Shown piece after piece: positions 47,220-56,113 of a DNA stretch of 64,000 bases. Made by a program: the position numbers and the translations under genes. The notes under the pieces are model-generated. The model made no database searches. It worked only from the letters and a program-made list of their open reading frames with translations, and was not told where the DNA came from. The stretch's first letter is position 1. Every line of letters begins with the position of its first letter. The stretch comes from Nostoc carneum NIES-2107 (GTDB taxonomy: Bacteria > Cyanobacteriota > Cyanobacteriia > Cyanobacteriales > Nostocaceae). The stretch lies in NCBI GenBank assembly GCA_002368155.1, contig AP018180.1, forward strand, positions 2,141,947-2,205,946, given 5' to 3'.

Positions 47220-47252
47220 AGATACCCGACTTCTTCAAGAAGTCGGGTATCT
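47220..47252. terminator. Hairpin between HTH gene and exporter
   Basis: AGATACCCGACTTCTT pairs with AAGAAGTCGGGTATCT over a short loop. It lies inside the operon and has no T-run, so it may attenuate or stabilise rather than stop transcription. Third member of the CCCGACTT hairpin family. Confidence 0.55.
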
Positions 47253-47269
47253 GGTTGCATATAACATCC

Positions 47270-47788
47270 TTAAAGAGATTCAGTTGCTTGTGGTGATGAA
47301 GATTTTGGCTTAGTAGATAACCCCATTTGTTTGAGGAGGCGATTAATATGGCGATCGCTAATTTTAATTCCCAATTCCTGATTCAGATGTTTGCTCAAAA
47401 ATTTAGCTGTCCAGCTAGCAAATGCGTAACCGTAATTACGGGGACTCCCACTCACCAATTCTTGCAATCTCTGAAGATATTGATGATTAACAGTCTTTGG
47501 TCTCCCAATTGGTCGTTTATTCAATTTATGCGCTATACCTGCTTCTGCTAGAGCCATCCCGTATCCTACCTTCTCTTGAGAACAATTAAATATCTCGCAG
47601 AGATGATGTTGAGATTTATTCTTATCTGTTAGCAACATCATTTCACTGGGATGGCGATATTCTGACTGTAAATCTGTTAGCAAATTCTGAGGTAATACCT
47701 GTTGTGGCAAAGGTTTCAAGAATTTATTTGCTTGCGTAGCATCACTATCGCAAATCTTGTTTTGGCTCGAATAATGTGACATAATCAT
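47270..47788 (-). CDS. Transposase-like helix-turn-helix protein upstream of the exporter
   Basis: 172 aa. The N-terminal half has a simple HTH (HHLCEIFNCSQEKVGYGMAL), a linker with IGRPKTV and then a winged-helix like that of IS630 transposases (YGYAFASWTAKFLSKHLNQE, GIKISDRHINRLLKQMGLS). No catalytic DDE domain follows. It looks like a DNA-binding part of a transposase taken over as a regulator, and it opens the exporter operon. Ribosome binding is not obvious before the ATG. Confidence 0.7.
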   Translation of the reverse strand: MIMSHYSSQNKICDSDATQANKFLKPLPQQVLPQNLLTDLQSEYRHPSEMMLLTDKNKSQHHLCEIFNCSQEKVGYGMALAEAGIAHKLNKRPIGRPKTVNHQYLQRLQELVSGSPRNYGYAFASWTAKFLSKHLNQELGIKISDRHINRLLKQMGLSTKPKSSSPQATESL

Positions 47789-47879
47789 TGTCCAGTTGCA
47801 TTCAACTGTTAAAAATGTGGGCTAAATCCTCAGCAGCAATTGTGATTGAATCGCGACATCCAAGGTTTCACAATTGCGT

Positions 47880-48000
47880 AGTTAATTAGTCCGGCAAGAC
47901 TAATTAATTACTTAACTTTGGTCTGCAACTCAGCCGGGACTTTCTTCCCTAGATTTGTAAACATCTAGGGTATGATCCCCGGTTGGGGTTTGCACGTGAG
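47880..48000 (-). promoter_or_regulatory. Structured leader upstream of the exporter operon
   Basis: Several perfect hairpins follow each other: TTAATTAGT/ACTAATTAA at about 47882-47908, CCTAGAT/ATCTAGG at about 47952-47972, and CCGGGACT/ATCCCCGG-like pairing around them. It resembles an untranslated RNA with ordered structure. It is not one of the riboswitch classes that I can recognise by eye. Confidence 0.4.
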
Positions 48001-49989
48001 GGTGAATGAAGTTAGTACAATCAGGCAAAATTCAAAATCAAGAATACATATATTGCTAGCCTTTGAGCTATTTCTGGTGGTATCCTGATTTCCACTGCTT
48101 GATACTAGTACAGCACGGCATATAAGCTTTGGGATATGAAGTTGCTAACTGTACTAGGCAATGAGAAATCAGCCAGATCATGACATCCAACTATTTATCC
48201 TGATTGCAAATATGATCAATATCTCGTAAATCAGTTAAAGGGATTTTTGAGTTACATATCTTCATTAACAGTAAAAAAATCTTGACAGAATCTCTGTAAA
48301 ACATAGTAATGATTTCCCTGATAAAAAACAGTAATCTCTAGATGCAAGTAAGTTGGACTATAAAACCAAACTATGTAGCAATAAGTCAATACGTAAAATG
48401 CATATAGGCGCTAGTTTAAGATTTTTACTGCCAACTCACAAAAAATAGAAAGCGATGCTAAAGGCTAGTATATTGCCCTTAGTATCGCTGCTTGGTCAGA
48501 CTCTATGGGAAAGTGATTGTGTCTACCCTCCATTAAAATGAGTTCTGAAATCTGAAAAAATTTATTCAAAAAAAATGTAGGATTTGTTCTATAAAAATTC
48601 ATGTATCTGATGAATTTTATAGTGAAAGCAAAAATATTTTTTATCATCAAGCCATTCATACCATAACCCTATTACTAAACTTGCTTGAGCCAAAACTAGC
48701 AGATTTGAGTCAAACAAAAGCGAAGTTTTTGGATAATAATTTTCATGAAAAATCCATACTTCTAGCAAGTGATTTCATAGCAACTATTAAAAAAATACCT
48801 ATACTTTGAGGTGTGTAACTTCGATGGATTGGTGTTAGGCTGCATCTCTAGCAACCCTTTCTATAGCAATTCTAAATCCTTCGTGACAGAGAAAAACTTA
48901 AAAAGCGGATAAATACTTAATTTACTATGTATTCTTCACTTTTCAATTTGGTTTGCTATTGATGAAGTTTGAATTTCGCGCAGTTTCACTAGTGAATAAA
49001 AGGTAAATCTTCCAGATATTTTAAGAATCTGTAGATGAACTATGACACTAGTATTTTTTTAATTAGTCGTAGAGACCGGACACCGGATCGGGGAAACACG
49101 AAAGAAGAGAAGCCAAGATGTAAGTAGGTGATTGATAAGGTTGATCGGTATATTGTTAAGTCTTCAAGCCAGCAATCACAAGAATTTTGTGTAGTTCATC
49201 GTTGCATAGATTAAGTCACTCTATGCATATCTAATTCTGTATTTAGCAGAAATCAAACTATATTCATATGTACAGAAAATTATACATACAAAGCTTAGTT
49301 GTTGGATTTCGATACAGAGGTGACATTATCAAGATAATGTACTACTTACTCTTTTTAATTAATTATATTTCTCTGACTTAGTCAAGCACTTTTCAAAGAA
49401 AGTTAATATTTTAACAAGAGCTTTATAGTAACTTGATTAAATCTTTACTGTTAGAGGATTACTTTTTATGATATGGGTAAGCGAAGCTTAAAATTAATTA
49501 TCCTTAAATATATCTGCTGCCTTTAGATAATTGCTCAGTCAACCCACAGATATATAAGACTTTTTACCTTTTTATAAATAGGCTGTGGGGTTTACTGGCT
49601 ACATATTTCACAGTATTAGACAATAGATTTTTTACGCTGAATTTACTATTACTATATCAATAATCTATAATACTGACTTTCTATGACTTTGGGTAGATGA
49701 AACGAAAAATTACAACATTTATTATTAGAAACTTATTATTGAATTCTAAAAAAAGTTTTTAGATTTTTGCATAGATGCTGACATCCTTACTAATTAGCTG
49801 GACATGATATCAAGTAGTTTGTCATTGCTAAGAGTTTCTAGCCTGGTTACTTTTCGTAATATTGGTTAATTTCCCCAAACTGACCATGAAAATGGTACAA
49901 AAGCCGAAATAAGCTGTTACGCATTTAAATTGTATATTTCGCGCTCAGGAGGTCAAAAAGTCAAGAGTCCAGGGTCAAAGGCTAGCTTG
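48001..49989. other. Gene-free stretch of about 2 kb
   Basis: AT-rich, with no frame that has both a ribosome binding site and a recognisable sequence; a 64-codon minus-strand frame at 48465-48659 is not convincing. At 48105-48125 it holds ACTAGTACAGCACGGC, which recurs at 50016. A short GC-rich patch (GACCGGACACCGGATCGGGG) is at about 49075-49094. Confidence 0.4.
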
Positions 49990-50171
49990 GACTTTTGACT
50001 TACTCAGCAGCGGAACTAGTACAGCACGGCGTAAATAAAGCTAGCATTTCAAGCACTCACAAGCCTTGATTTGTAAAACTTTTGACTTTTGACTTTTGAC
50101 TTTTGACTTTTGACTTTTGACTTTTGACTTTTGACTTTTGACTTTTGACTTACTCAGCAGCGGAACTAGTC
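49990..50171. repeat. CTTTTGA heptamer array inside a 31-base direct repeat
   Basis: Ten or so units of CTTTTGA lie at 50080-50148. A 31-base segment (GACTTTTGACTTACTCAGCA, GCGGAACTAGT) occurs at 49990-50020 and again at about 50141-50171, right up to the pyrB stop codon. It looks like a tandem duplication joined by heptamer expansion. Confidence 0.8.
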
Positions 50172-51180
50172 AAACTTTGCCGCTACCGAGTAAATACAGC
50201 AATGCCATCCGCACTGCCACACCACTGGTAACTTGAGTTTGAATCAAGCTAAATTCTGGATCATCCATTAAGTCAGAACTAATTTCTACACCACGATTCA
50301 CTGGGCCTGGATGTAATACTTTGACATTTGGCTTGCAAAGTTGTAGTTTTTCGCGTGTTATACCAAATAACTGGTGATATTCTCGTAAACTGGGCAATAA
50401 ATGAGCAGTCATACGTTCCTTTTGCAGACGCAATGTCATCACAAAATCAGCATCACGTAAAGCGGGTTCTAGCTGCCAATGTAAAAATAATTGCCGATTA
50501 GATATTGATTCCTGTGTTGTTTCTTCAGTGAAATACTCAGCAAATAACTTTGGTAACAGAGTAGGTGGTGCGGCTAAATGCACCTCGGCTCCACTGGCGG
50601 TTAAACTGCTAATATTCGATCGCGCCACACGCGAATGCAAAATATCGCCAACGATCGCAATTTTTTTACCTTTTAATAGCTCTATCCGGGGATTAGTGGG
50701 GTCAATTAAAGTACAAATAGTAAATAAGTCTAACAGTGCTTGGGAAGGATGCTCATGTTGACCATCGCCAGCATTGAGTACACTAACTTTTACACCTAAA
50801 CGATCCATTTCCTGCGCGATCGCATTTGGTACACCTGCTTCCCGATGGCGAATCACCATAATATCAGTACCCATCGCCAAATAAGTCTTCGCGGTATCGA
50901 GAATTGTTTCTCCCTTCGTCATGGAAGAAGTTGCAGCTGCAAAGTTCAGCGTATCCGCACTCAGGCGTTTAGCTGCAATTTCAAAACTACTGCGAGTGCG
51001 GGTAGAGGGTTCAAAAAATAAATTTGCCACCACTTGTCCCTGCAATGTTGGTACTTTCTTCGTCCGTCTTGATAGCACTTCTTGGAAACTAGCAGCAGTT
51101 TGCAAAACAGCGTCGTATTCCGCGGGAGAAAAGTCTGTTAGGGAAAGAATGTGATGACGGTTCCAAGTGGTACTAGGCAT
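50170..51180 (-). CDS. pyrB: Aspartate carbamoyltransferase catalytic subunit
   Basis: 336 aa. Carbamoyl-phosphate site [13 protein letters not shown] near residues 55-67, the Lys loop [18 protein letters not shown], and the aspartate-side segment with LRLQKER and [13 protein letters not shown]. It condenses carbamoyl phosphate with aspartate in the second step of pyrimidine synthesis. It is slightly longer than the E. coli chain, as in other cyanobacteria. It stands alone, followed by heptamer repeats. Confidence 0.97.
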   Translation of the reverse strand: MPSTTWNRHHILSLTDFSPAEYDAVLQTAASFQEVLSRRTKKVPTLQGQVVANLFFEPSTRTRSSFEIAAKRLSADTLNFAAATSSMTKGETILDTAKTYLAMGTDIMVIRHREAGVPNAIAQEMDRLGVKVSVLNAGDGQHEHPSQALLDLFTICTLIDPTNPRIELLKGKKIAIVGDILHSRVARSNISSLTASGAEVHLAAPPTLLPKLFAEYFTEETTQESISNRQLFLHWQLEPALRDADFVMTLRLQKERMTAHLLPSLREYHQLFGITREKLQLCKPNVKVLHPGPVNRGVEISSDLMDDPEFSLIQTQVTSGVAVRMALLYLLGSGKV

Positions 51181-51274
51181 AAATATTTATCTATTTTTAA
51201 TGTAGAGACACAATATTAGTAATTCTCTACAGCTTTTAATTTACAGATGCAGTGGTAATGATACCAGCTGTCTT

Positions 51275-51444
51275 TGGGGATTGGGGACTGGGGACTGGGG
51301 ACTGGGGACTGGGGACTGGGGACTGGGGACTGGGGACTGGGGACTGGGGACTGGGGATTGGGGACTGGGGATGAGGAAACAAGGGGAAATTACCAATTAC
51401 CAATTACCAATTACCAATTACCAATTACCAATTACCAATTACCA
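51275..51444. repeat. Large paired heptamer arrays GGGGACT and ATTACCA
   Basis: About 13 to 14 GGGGACT units (51275-51370) are followed, after a short spacer, by eight ATTACCA units (51388-51444). Open frames here (for example with GLGTGDW repeats) are artefacts of the repeat. This is the largest array in the window, and lies between pyrB and the mgtE 3' end. Confidence 0.92.
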
Positions 51445-51488
51445 AAGCCAAAAAAGAGGGGTTGTTCAACCCCCAAAATTGCTTTGAT

Positions 51489-52841
51489 TTAACTCGGTAA
51501 GTGTAAGACGTTCAATGCTACAGAAATTAGCGAGAGGAAGGTTAAGAAGCCAATTGTATCTAACATTGTGGTAACTAATGGCCCGCTGACGAGGGCTGGA
51601 TCTAGTTTTAAGCGCTTTAAACCCATAGGGAGTAAAGTGCCTAATGTCACAGCTACCATCGTATTGCTTGCCATTACTATCCCTGCAACTAAAGCTACCC
51701 ATCTTTCTTGAGGACGCGCCCAAATTAACGACAGCAGAATCATCGTCAAACATAAAGCTAATGCTGTACCTAATCCAGCAATCAGTTCTTTACGGAGGAT
51801 TTTTAGAGTATCTTTAGGTGTGACTTCGCCTACACCTAAGCCTCGGATGGTGACAGTTAAGGCTTGAATACCGACAGTCCCACCAGTATTAGAAAAAATT
51901 GGCATAATTACCGCTAGCACGGGTACTGCAGCAATTACAGATTGGAAAGGCGCGATCGCACTAGCTGCACCAATATACAGGGCCATAATTCCTAATAGCC
52001 AAGGTAGGCGGTTGCGGATGGTAAGTAGAGGAGAAGACAAAGCTGCTTCATCACCACTGACACCAGCGAGTTTTTGAATGTCTTCTGTAGCTTCTTCCTC
52101 TAAAATATCAACCACATCATCAATAGTGATAATACCGACTAATCTGTCTTCCCTGTCAACTACCGGGATGGCGATTAAGTCGTATCGCTTCATGATTTGG
52201 GCGACTTCTTCTTGGGGGGTTTCGGTTCTGACTTTGATGACGCGATCGCTGGCGATATCCCGAATCAAAACATCAGGAAAAGTAAACAACAATTGTCGCA
52301 GTGAAACTACTCTCACTAATGTCCGATTATCATCTGTCACGTAAGCGTAGTAAATTGTCTCTTTATCTTCGTCCTGACGACGGATTTTACTGAGGGCTTC
52401 ACCGACAGTTAATCCTTCCCGCAACCGCACATATTCTGTTGTCATCACACGCCCAGCTGTACCTTCGGGATAGCCAAGAATTGTAGCTGTGGCTTGTCTT
52501 TGTTCTGGACTTAATTCTTGTAATAAACGCTTAATTACTCCTGCTGGTAATTCATCAAATAATTCTGCCCGTTCATCGGGACTCATCGCCTCTACAATTT
52601 GGACAACTTGTACATCATGAAGAGAATTAATTAATTCTTCTTGTACCTCTGTGGGTAGATATTCAAATACATCAATTGCTTGCGCTTTATTGAGCAGACG
52701 AAATGCGATCGCTCTTTGATTTGTTGGTAATTTAGAAATGTATTCGCCAACGTCTACTGGTTGTAAATGGTTTAAATCCCATTTGAGTTGGTTTAAGTCA
52801 GCGACATCAATCATTGAATCGCGCATCTCTTTTGTCAGCAT
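51489..52841 (-). CDS. mgtE: Magnesium transporter MgtE
   Basis: 450 aa, complete. The superhelical N domain (residues 20-135, with AEAMSPDERAELFDELP-like repeats), two CBS domains (about 140-260: GYPEGTAGRVMTTEYVRLRE, IPVVDREDRLVGIITIDDVV) and five membrane helices from about 285, with the pore segment SNTGGTVGIQALTVTIRGL. It imports Mg2+ and is gated by Mg2+ bound to the CBS/N domains. A strong ribosome binding site (GGTAGGAGGA) lies six bases before the ATG, next to a hairpin. Confidence 0.96.
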   Translation of the reverse strand: MLTKEMRDSMIDVADLNQLKWDLNHLQPVDVGEYISKLPTNQRAIAFRLLNKAQAIDVFEYLPTEVQEELINSLHDVQVVQIVEAMSPDERAELFDELPAGVIKRLLQELSPEQRQATATILGYPEGTAGRVMTTEYVRLREGLTVGEALSKIRRQDEDKETIYYAYVTDDNRTLVRVVSLRQLLFTFPDVLIRDIASDRVIKVRTETPQEEVAQIMKRYDLIAIPVVDREDRLVGIITIDDVVDILEEEATEDIQKLAGVSGDEAALSSPLLTIRNRLPWLLGIMALYIGAASAIAPFQSVIAAVPVLAVIMPIFSNTGGTVGIQALTVTIRGLGVGEVTPKDTLKILRKELIAGLGTALALCLTMILLSLIWARPQERWVALVAGIVMASNTMVAVTLGTLLPMGLKRLKLDPALVSGPLVTTMLDTIGFLTFLSLISVALNVLHLPS

Positions 52842-52845
52842 AGAT

Positions 52846-52905
52846 TCCTCCTACCTCATAGTCTCCTCCGCGCTAGGAGACTATGTCGCCAGCTCAGAGG
52901 AGGTT
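52846..52905 (-). promoter_or_regulatory. Hairpin and anti-SD candidate in the mgtE leader
   Basis: A perfect 11-base stem (CATAGTCTCCT/AGGAGACTATG, loop of seven) at 52857-52885 ends just before the SD (AGGAGG, in 52846-52855). A CCTCCTCTG further upstream (52895-52903) could pair with the SD instead. This permits a switch of translation. It does not look like the known M-box. Confidence 0.5.
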
Positions 52906-53601
52906 GATACTACCGTCTTGTGGACTCTGGTCCATAACTTTCAACAATTCACTCTCGATATCCAATCAGGCATCGCTAAGTCATAATACTAACCCTGGAC
53001 ACTGTTATCCGAAATAGATGCAGAAGTTCAGTATGCGGAATTTATAGCATCCACATAAGTACGTAACTCTTTGCCCTGATTTTTCTTTTGATAAGAGTAG
53101 ATTCTACTACTGTTACAACCTGTGTCAAGCGCTTAAGAGAAATTACTAGCTAAATTCACACAGTTAAAATATTTACTACTTTTGTAGTAGTGTAGATTAT
53201 GGATGCAAAACCATATCTTGTGTAATTGTACTGAAGATTGACACCCTTATGTAGCTGAGTATTTCCTGATATTGCCAGTAATACCACTTCTGTGCAAAAT
53301 TTCACTTCTGCCCCAGGAAGCAACTATCAAGCTATTAATACAATTAAAGCGTAAATTGCAGAATATATCTGCTAAAAAATTAGCAGTTTCTCAATACACC
53401 TATCTGAGGAACTTCAAAATAAAAAGAATAATCAATCGCTTTGGCAAGCAGCGGGAGCAGAGGAAGCAGAGGAGGAAGAATACAATTATGGTCTTTGCTC
53501 AAAAAAATGGATAATTTAATTTCTGGCAGTACCTGAAGTATGAGGGAAACGCATCTTATTTCCTAATAAAAACTCAGAGAGATTTCAAAATTACAGAACC
53601 G
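52906..53601. other. Gene-free region upstream of mgtE
   Basis: AT-rich and without a recognisable gene. A plus-strand frame at 53272-53514 is rich in Lys/Arg and has no ribosome binding site; I reject it. Confidence 0.4.
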
Positions 53602-53826
53602 TATGTTCCGTTTACCAATAATTAAACTGAACGTGACTTGCAAAGATGAAATGTAAGCAGAAAATATAAGAGTGGTTTTCGCTCGTTCCTCAGTGCAGTT
53701 TCATTCGCCAATATCTCTTCTTTTCTAGCAACTGCTTCTCAGCATGGTCTTAATCTCTTGCAAGTGATCACTAACGCATTACAAGGTAATGTCTCTGTTG
53801 TCCTTTATTCAATTCCTACTAGCTAG
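53602..53826 (+). pseudogene. Decayed IS66-type transposase, C-terminal part
   Basis: In one frame the sequence reads YVPFTNN-stop-TERDLQ, stop, then SRKYKSGFRSF and further NISSFLATASQHGLNLLQVI, TNALQGN. This is the C terminus of IS66 transposases (P-F-D-N-N-Q-A-E-R-D-L-R, then S-G-G-F-R-S). Two in-frame stops, one of them at the former Gln codon (CAA to TAA), show it is dead. No inverted ends are visible. Confidence 0.72.
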
Positions 53827-53913
53827 GCAGTTACCAAATTTTCTGTTCAGAAATATGTTGATAATGCATAGCACTAGGGGTAGAGCTTAAACCAAAATCC
53901 AAAATTAGTACGG

Positions 53914-54870
53914 TCAACTGCTAAGAATAGCTTGAGCAGCGGCTTCATCGGTAATCAATCCTGTAATTAATTGACCACGTAAAGCAGCGAGAATTGCTTC
54001 TGTCTTTTTCATACCGCCTGCTACACCAATAATTAGCCGACAAGCTGGTTGTTCTAGTGGTACGCTAGCAACCCGGTTGTTCGTTCCTTGTTGTAGTAAC
54101 ACTCCATCACGATCGTAAGCCCAACCTGCTATTTCTCCTACTGCTCCTAATTCAATTAATTCCGCTACCTCATCATCATTGATAAAGCCGTTTTCATGTA
54201 AGGGAGCATTCCAAGCTATTTGGCTGATGCCAACAAATGTTGCTTTGGCTTGCTCTGCCAAAGTTTTAACGGCAATAAAAGAGCGCTGAGTCTGCAATAA
54301 TTCCCGTTCTTCTACACTATTGGCGACAACCGGAGTAGGGACTGGGTAGGCTTGGGAACCGACGCGATCAGATAAATGCATCACTACTTCATGGCGACCT
54401 GCACGCCCAAAGTGAGACATATTTCCAATAATGGAAACAATTTTATGTTGGGGTTGGTTCATGGAAGGAATTTGCTCTACCATTGCTCGCAAGGTGCGAC
54501 CGGAGGATAAAGCCAGAATGGTTGGAGTTTTTGCAATCAGATAGTTTTCTAGGTGGGAGGCAGCACAGACACCAATGCCATTGAGCGTATCGTCGCCTGC
54601 GTCAGTTGGAACCACTTCACACAGCGACAGCCTAAATTTGTCGCGTAACGCTTCAGCTAGCGCAATGCATTCACTTAAGGGATGATCGAGGCGGAATTTA
54701 ATCAGTTTTTCACTAACTGCCAGTGCTACCAAGCGTTGTGCCGCTTGTCGAGATACATTCAACTTGGCGGCAATCTCCTCTTGTGTATTGCCAGAGATGT
54801 AATACAGCCAAGCAGCATGAGCAGCTAGATCTAATTTGCGATCGCGTCGATCCCAAGAAGCTTCTCCCAT
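53914..54870 (-). CDS. SorC-family sugar/polyol-responsive regulator
   Basis: 318 aa. N-terminal HTH at about residues 20-60 (AAHAAWLYYISGNTQEEIAA, KLNVSRQAAQRLVALAVSE), then the SorC sugar-phosphate-binding domain with ALSSGRTLRAMVEQIP, FVGISQIAWNAPLHENGFI and IIGVAGGMKKTEAILAALRG. Such proteins bind a phosphorylated or free sugar and release DNA. SmoC of Rhodobacter is a member. It lies 97 bases downstream of the SDR gene and probably controls the divergent transporter operon. Confidence 0.92.
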   Translation of the reverse strand: MGEASWDRRDRKLDLAAHAAWLYYISGNTQEEIAAKLNVSRQAAQRLVALAVSEKLIKFRLDHPLSECIALAEALRDKFRLSLCEVVPTDAGDDTLNGIGVCAASHLENYLIAKTPTILALSSGRTLRAMVEQIPSMNQPQHKIVSIIGNMSHFGRAGRHEVVMHLSDRVGSQAYPVPTPVVANSVEERELLQTQRSFIAVKTLAEQAKATFVGISQIAWNAPLHENGFINDDEVAELIELGAVGEIAGWAYDRDGVLLQQGTNNRVASVPLEQPACRLIIGVAGGMKKTEAILAALRGQLITGLITDEAAAQAILSS

Positions 54871-54967
54871 ATCCCACCTTGAAAAACTATGTACCTATCA
54901 AAAGAATGATTGCTTAATTTTGAGTATATGCCCAAAGTAATAATTTTTGCTCAGCAACTGGAAATAT

Positions 54968-55771
54968 CTATTGACCACCAGTAACCTCCAAGTTAAACCC
55001 AGTAATGTAACTGGCCTCTTCACTCATGAGAAAAGCTACCCCATTCGCTACTTCTGCTAAACTTCCTAAGCGGCGCATAGGTACTGAATTAATCATCTGT
55101 TGCTCAACTACTTTGGGGTCAGAATCAAAGTATTGTGACCCTACTGCGGCTTGTAATTCTGTTTGCCGAGTCCACATAAAACCAGGGCCAATCAGCGCAG
55201 GCGAAAGCGCATTCACTCGGATATGGTAAGGTGCTAAATCTTTTGCTGCTGTTTGAGTCATGCCAATTACCGCAAACTTAGAAGCACCATAAGCCAGCAT
55301 ATTTGGCGGCCCAACAACCCCTGCATAACTTGCCATATTCACGATCGCACCTCCACCCGCATGGCGTAAATACTGGGCAGCAGCCTTGAGAATGTGGAAA
55401 ACACCGACAACGTTAATATTAATCACCTTTTGGAAGTCTTCTTCTGGATATTCATCTGTTTTGGCAAATTCTCCTTGATAACCAGCGTTATTAAATATAT
55501 AGTCAATGCGCCCAAGCTGCTGCACTGCATTAGTAAAAGCTTTGGCAACATCATCAGCAGAAGTAACATCACAGCGAAAGCTAGCAACAGGAACTTTGTA
55601 ATCTTTTAGTTCCTCAGCCACATCGGCCATTTTTGCTTCATTCAAATCCAACAAGGCCACACCTGCGCCATTAGAGGCAAAACGGTGTGCAGTTGCCTTG
55701 CCAATATCGCCTGCACCGCCTGTAATTAGGATGGTTTTCCCTGCAAATTGATAGGTTGCTGTTGCAGTCAT
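54968..55771 (-). CDS. Short-chain dehydrogenase, polyol (sorbitol) dehydrogenase-like
   Basis: 267 aa classical SDR. NAD(P)-binding ITGGAGDIGKATAH near residue 17, NNAGYQG, catalytic Ser in NMASYAG and YGASK with Tyr and Lys. The acidic DLNEAK after strand two (LLDLNEAKM) suggests NAD+. In the smo operon of R. sphaeroides, SmoS is an SDR that oxidises sorbitol to fructose; the position here suggests the same. AAGGAGG precedes the ATG. Confidence 0.88.
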   Translation of the reverse strand: MTATATYQFAGKTILITGGAGDIGKATAHRFASNGAGVALLDLNEAKMADVAEELKDYKVPVASFRCDVTSADDVAKAFTNAVQQLGRIDYIFNNAGYQGEFAKTDEYPEEDFQKVININVVGVFHILKAAAQYLRHAGGGAIVNMASYAGVVGPPNMLAYGASKFAVIGMTQTAAKDLAPYHIRVNALSPALIGPGFMWTRQTELQAAVGSQYFDSDPKVVEQQMINSVPMRRLGSLAEVANGVAFLMSEEASYITGFNLEVTGGQ

Positions 55772-55792
55772 AATTTCAACCTCCTTAGAGAA

Positions 55793-55940
55793 TTTTGGAT
55801 TTTGCGGAAAGTTGCGTGCGGGGGTTCCCCCCGTTGAGGAGGCAGTGCGCCCTTGTGGGTTAAGAGACTTGTAGCAACTGCCGTCAAACTTTCCTTGGCG
55901 TAGCCTCTCCCTTTGGGAGAAGACAGATTTTGGATTGTGA
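55793..55940. repeat. Dispersed repeat, left copy beside smoE
   Basis: Carries GATTTTGCGGAAAGTTGC and GGGGGTTCCCCCC and, after an extra piece (including GGCGTAGCCTCTCCC), AGACAGATTTTGGATT. It is in inverted orientation to the copy at 57522-57597, so the two flank the binding-protein gene. The remaining divergent spacer (55941-56113) must carry the transporter promoter. Confidence 0.75.
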
Positions 55941-56113
55941 TTTCTATATCGGGGCTGTAATCATTTTCAAATTCAGATTAATTGAAGAATTGTTGCAAAT
56001 GCACCTCATTGAAGTGTGGTTGGTATGATTCTATTATTGAGCTTTTACCCAAAACTAGAGCATAAAATCAAAAATTTTCTCCGTTCGATATTTTACATCA
56101 AAGGAGTAATGCG

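Noticed and set aside
48465-48659. 64-codon minus-strand frame in the gene desert
   Set aside because: AT-driven composition, no ribosome binding site and no family pattern.
51274-51492. Plus-strand frames with repeated GLGTGDW and NYQLPIT units
   Set aside because: They are produced only by the seven-base arrays, which stay open in several frames; no ribosome binding site or homologous pattern.
52842-52990. M-box magnesium riboswitch before mgtE
   Set aside because: The conserved blocks that I know of the M-box are not visible; I list it only as an unclassified hairpin leader.
53272-53514. Lys/Arg-rich 80-codon frame
   Set aside because: No ribosome binding site, low-complexity end from a GAGGAAGCAG-like repeat, and no recognisable family.
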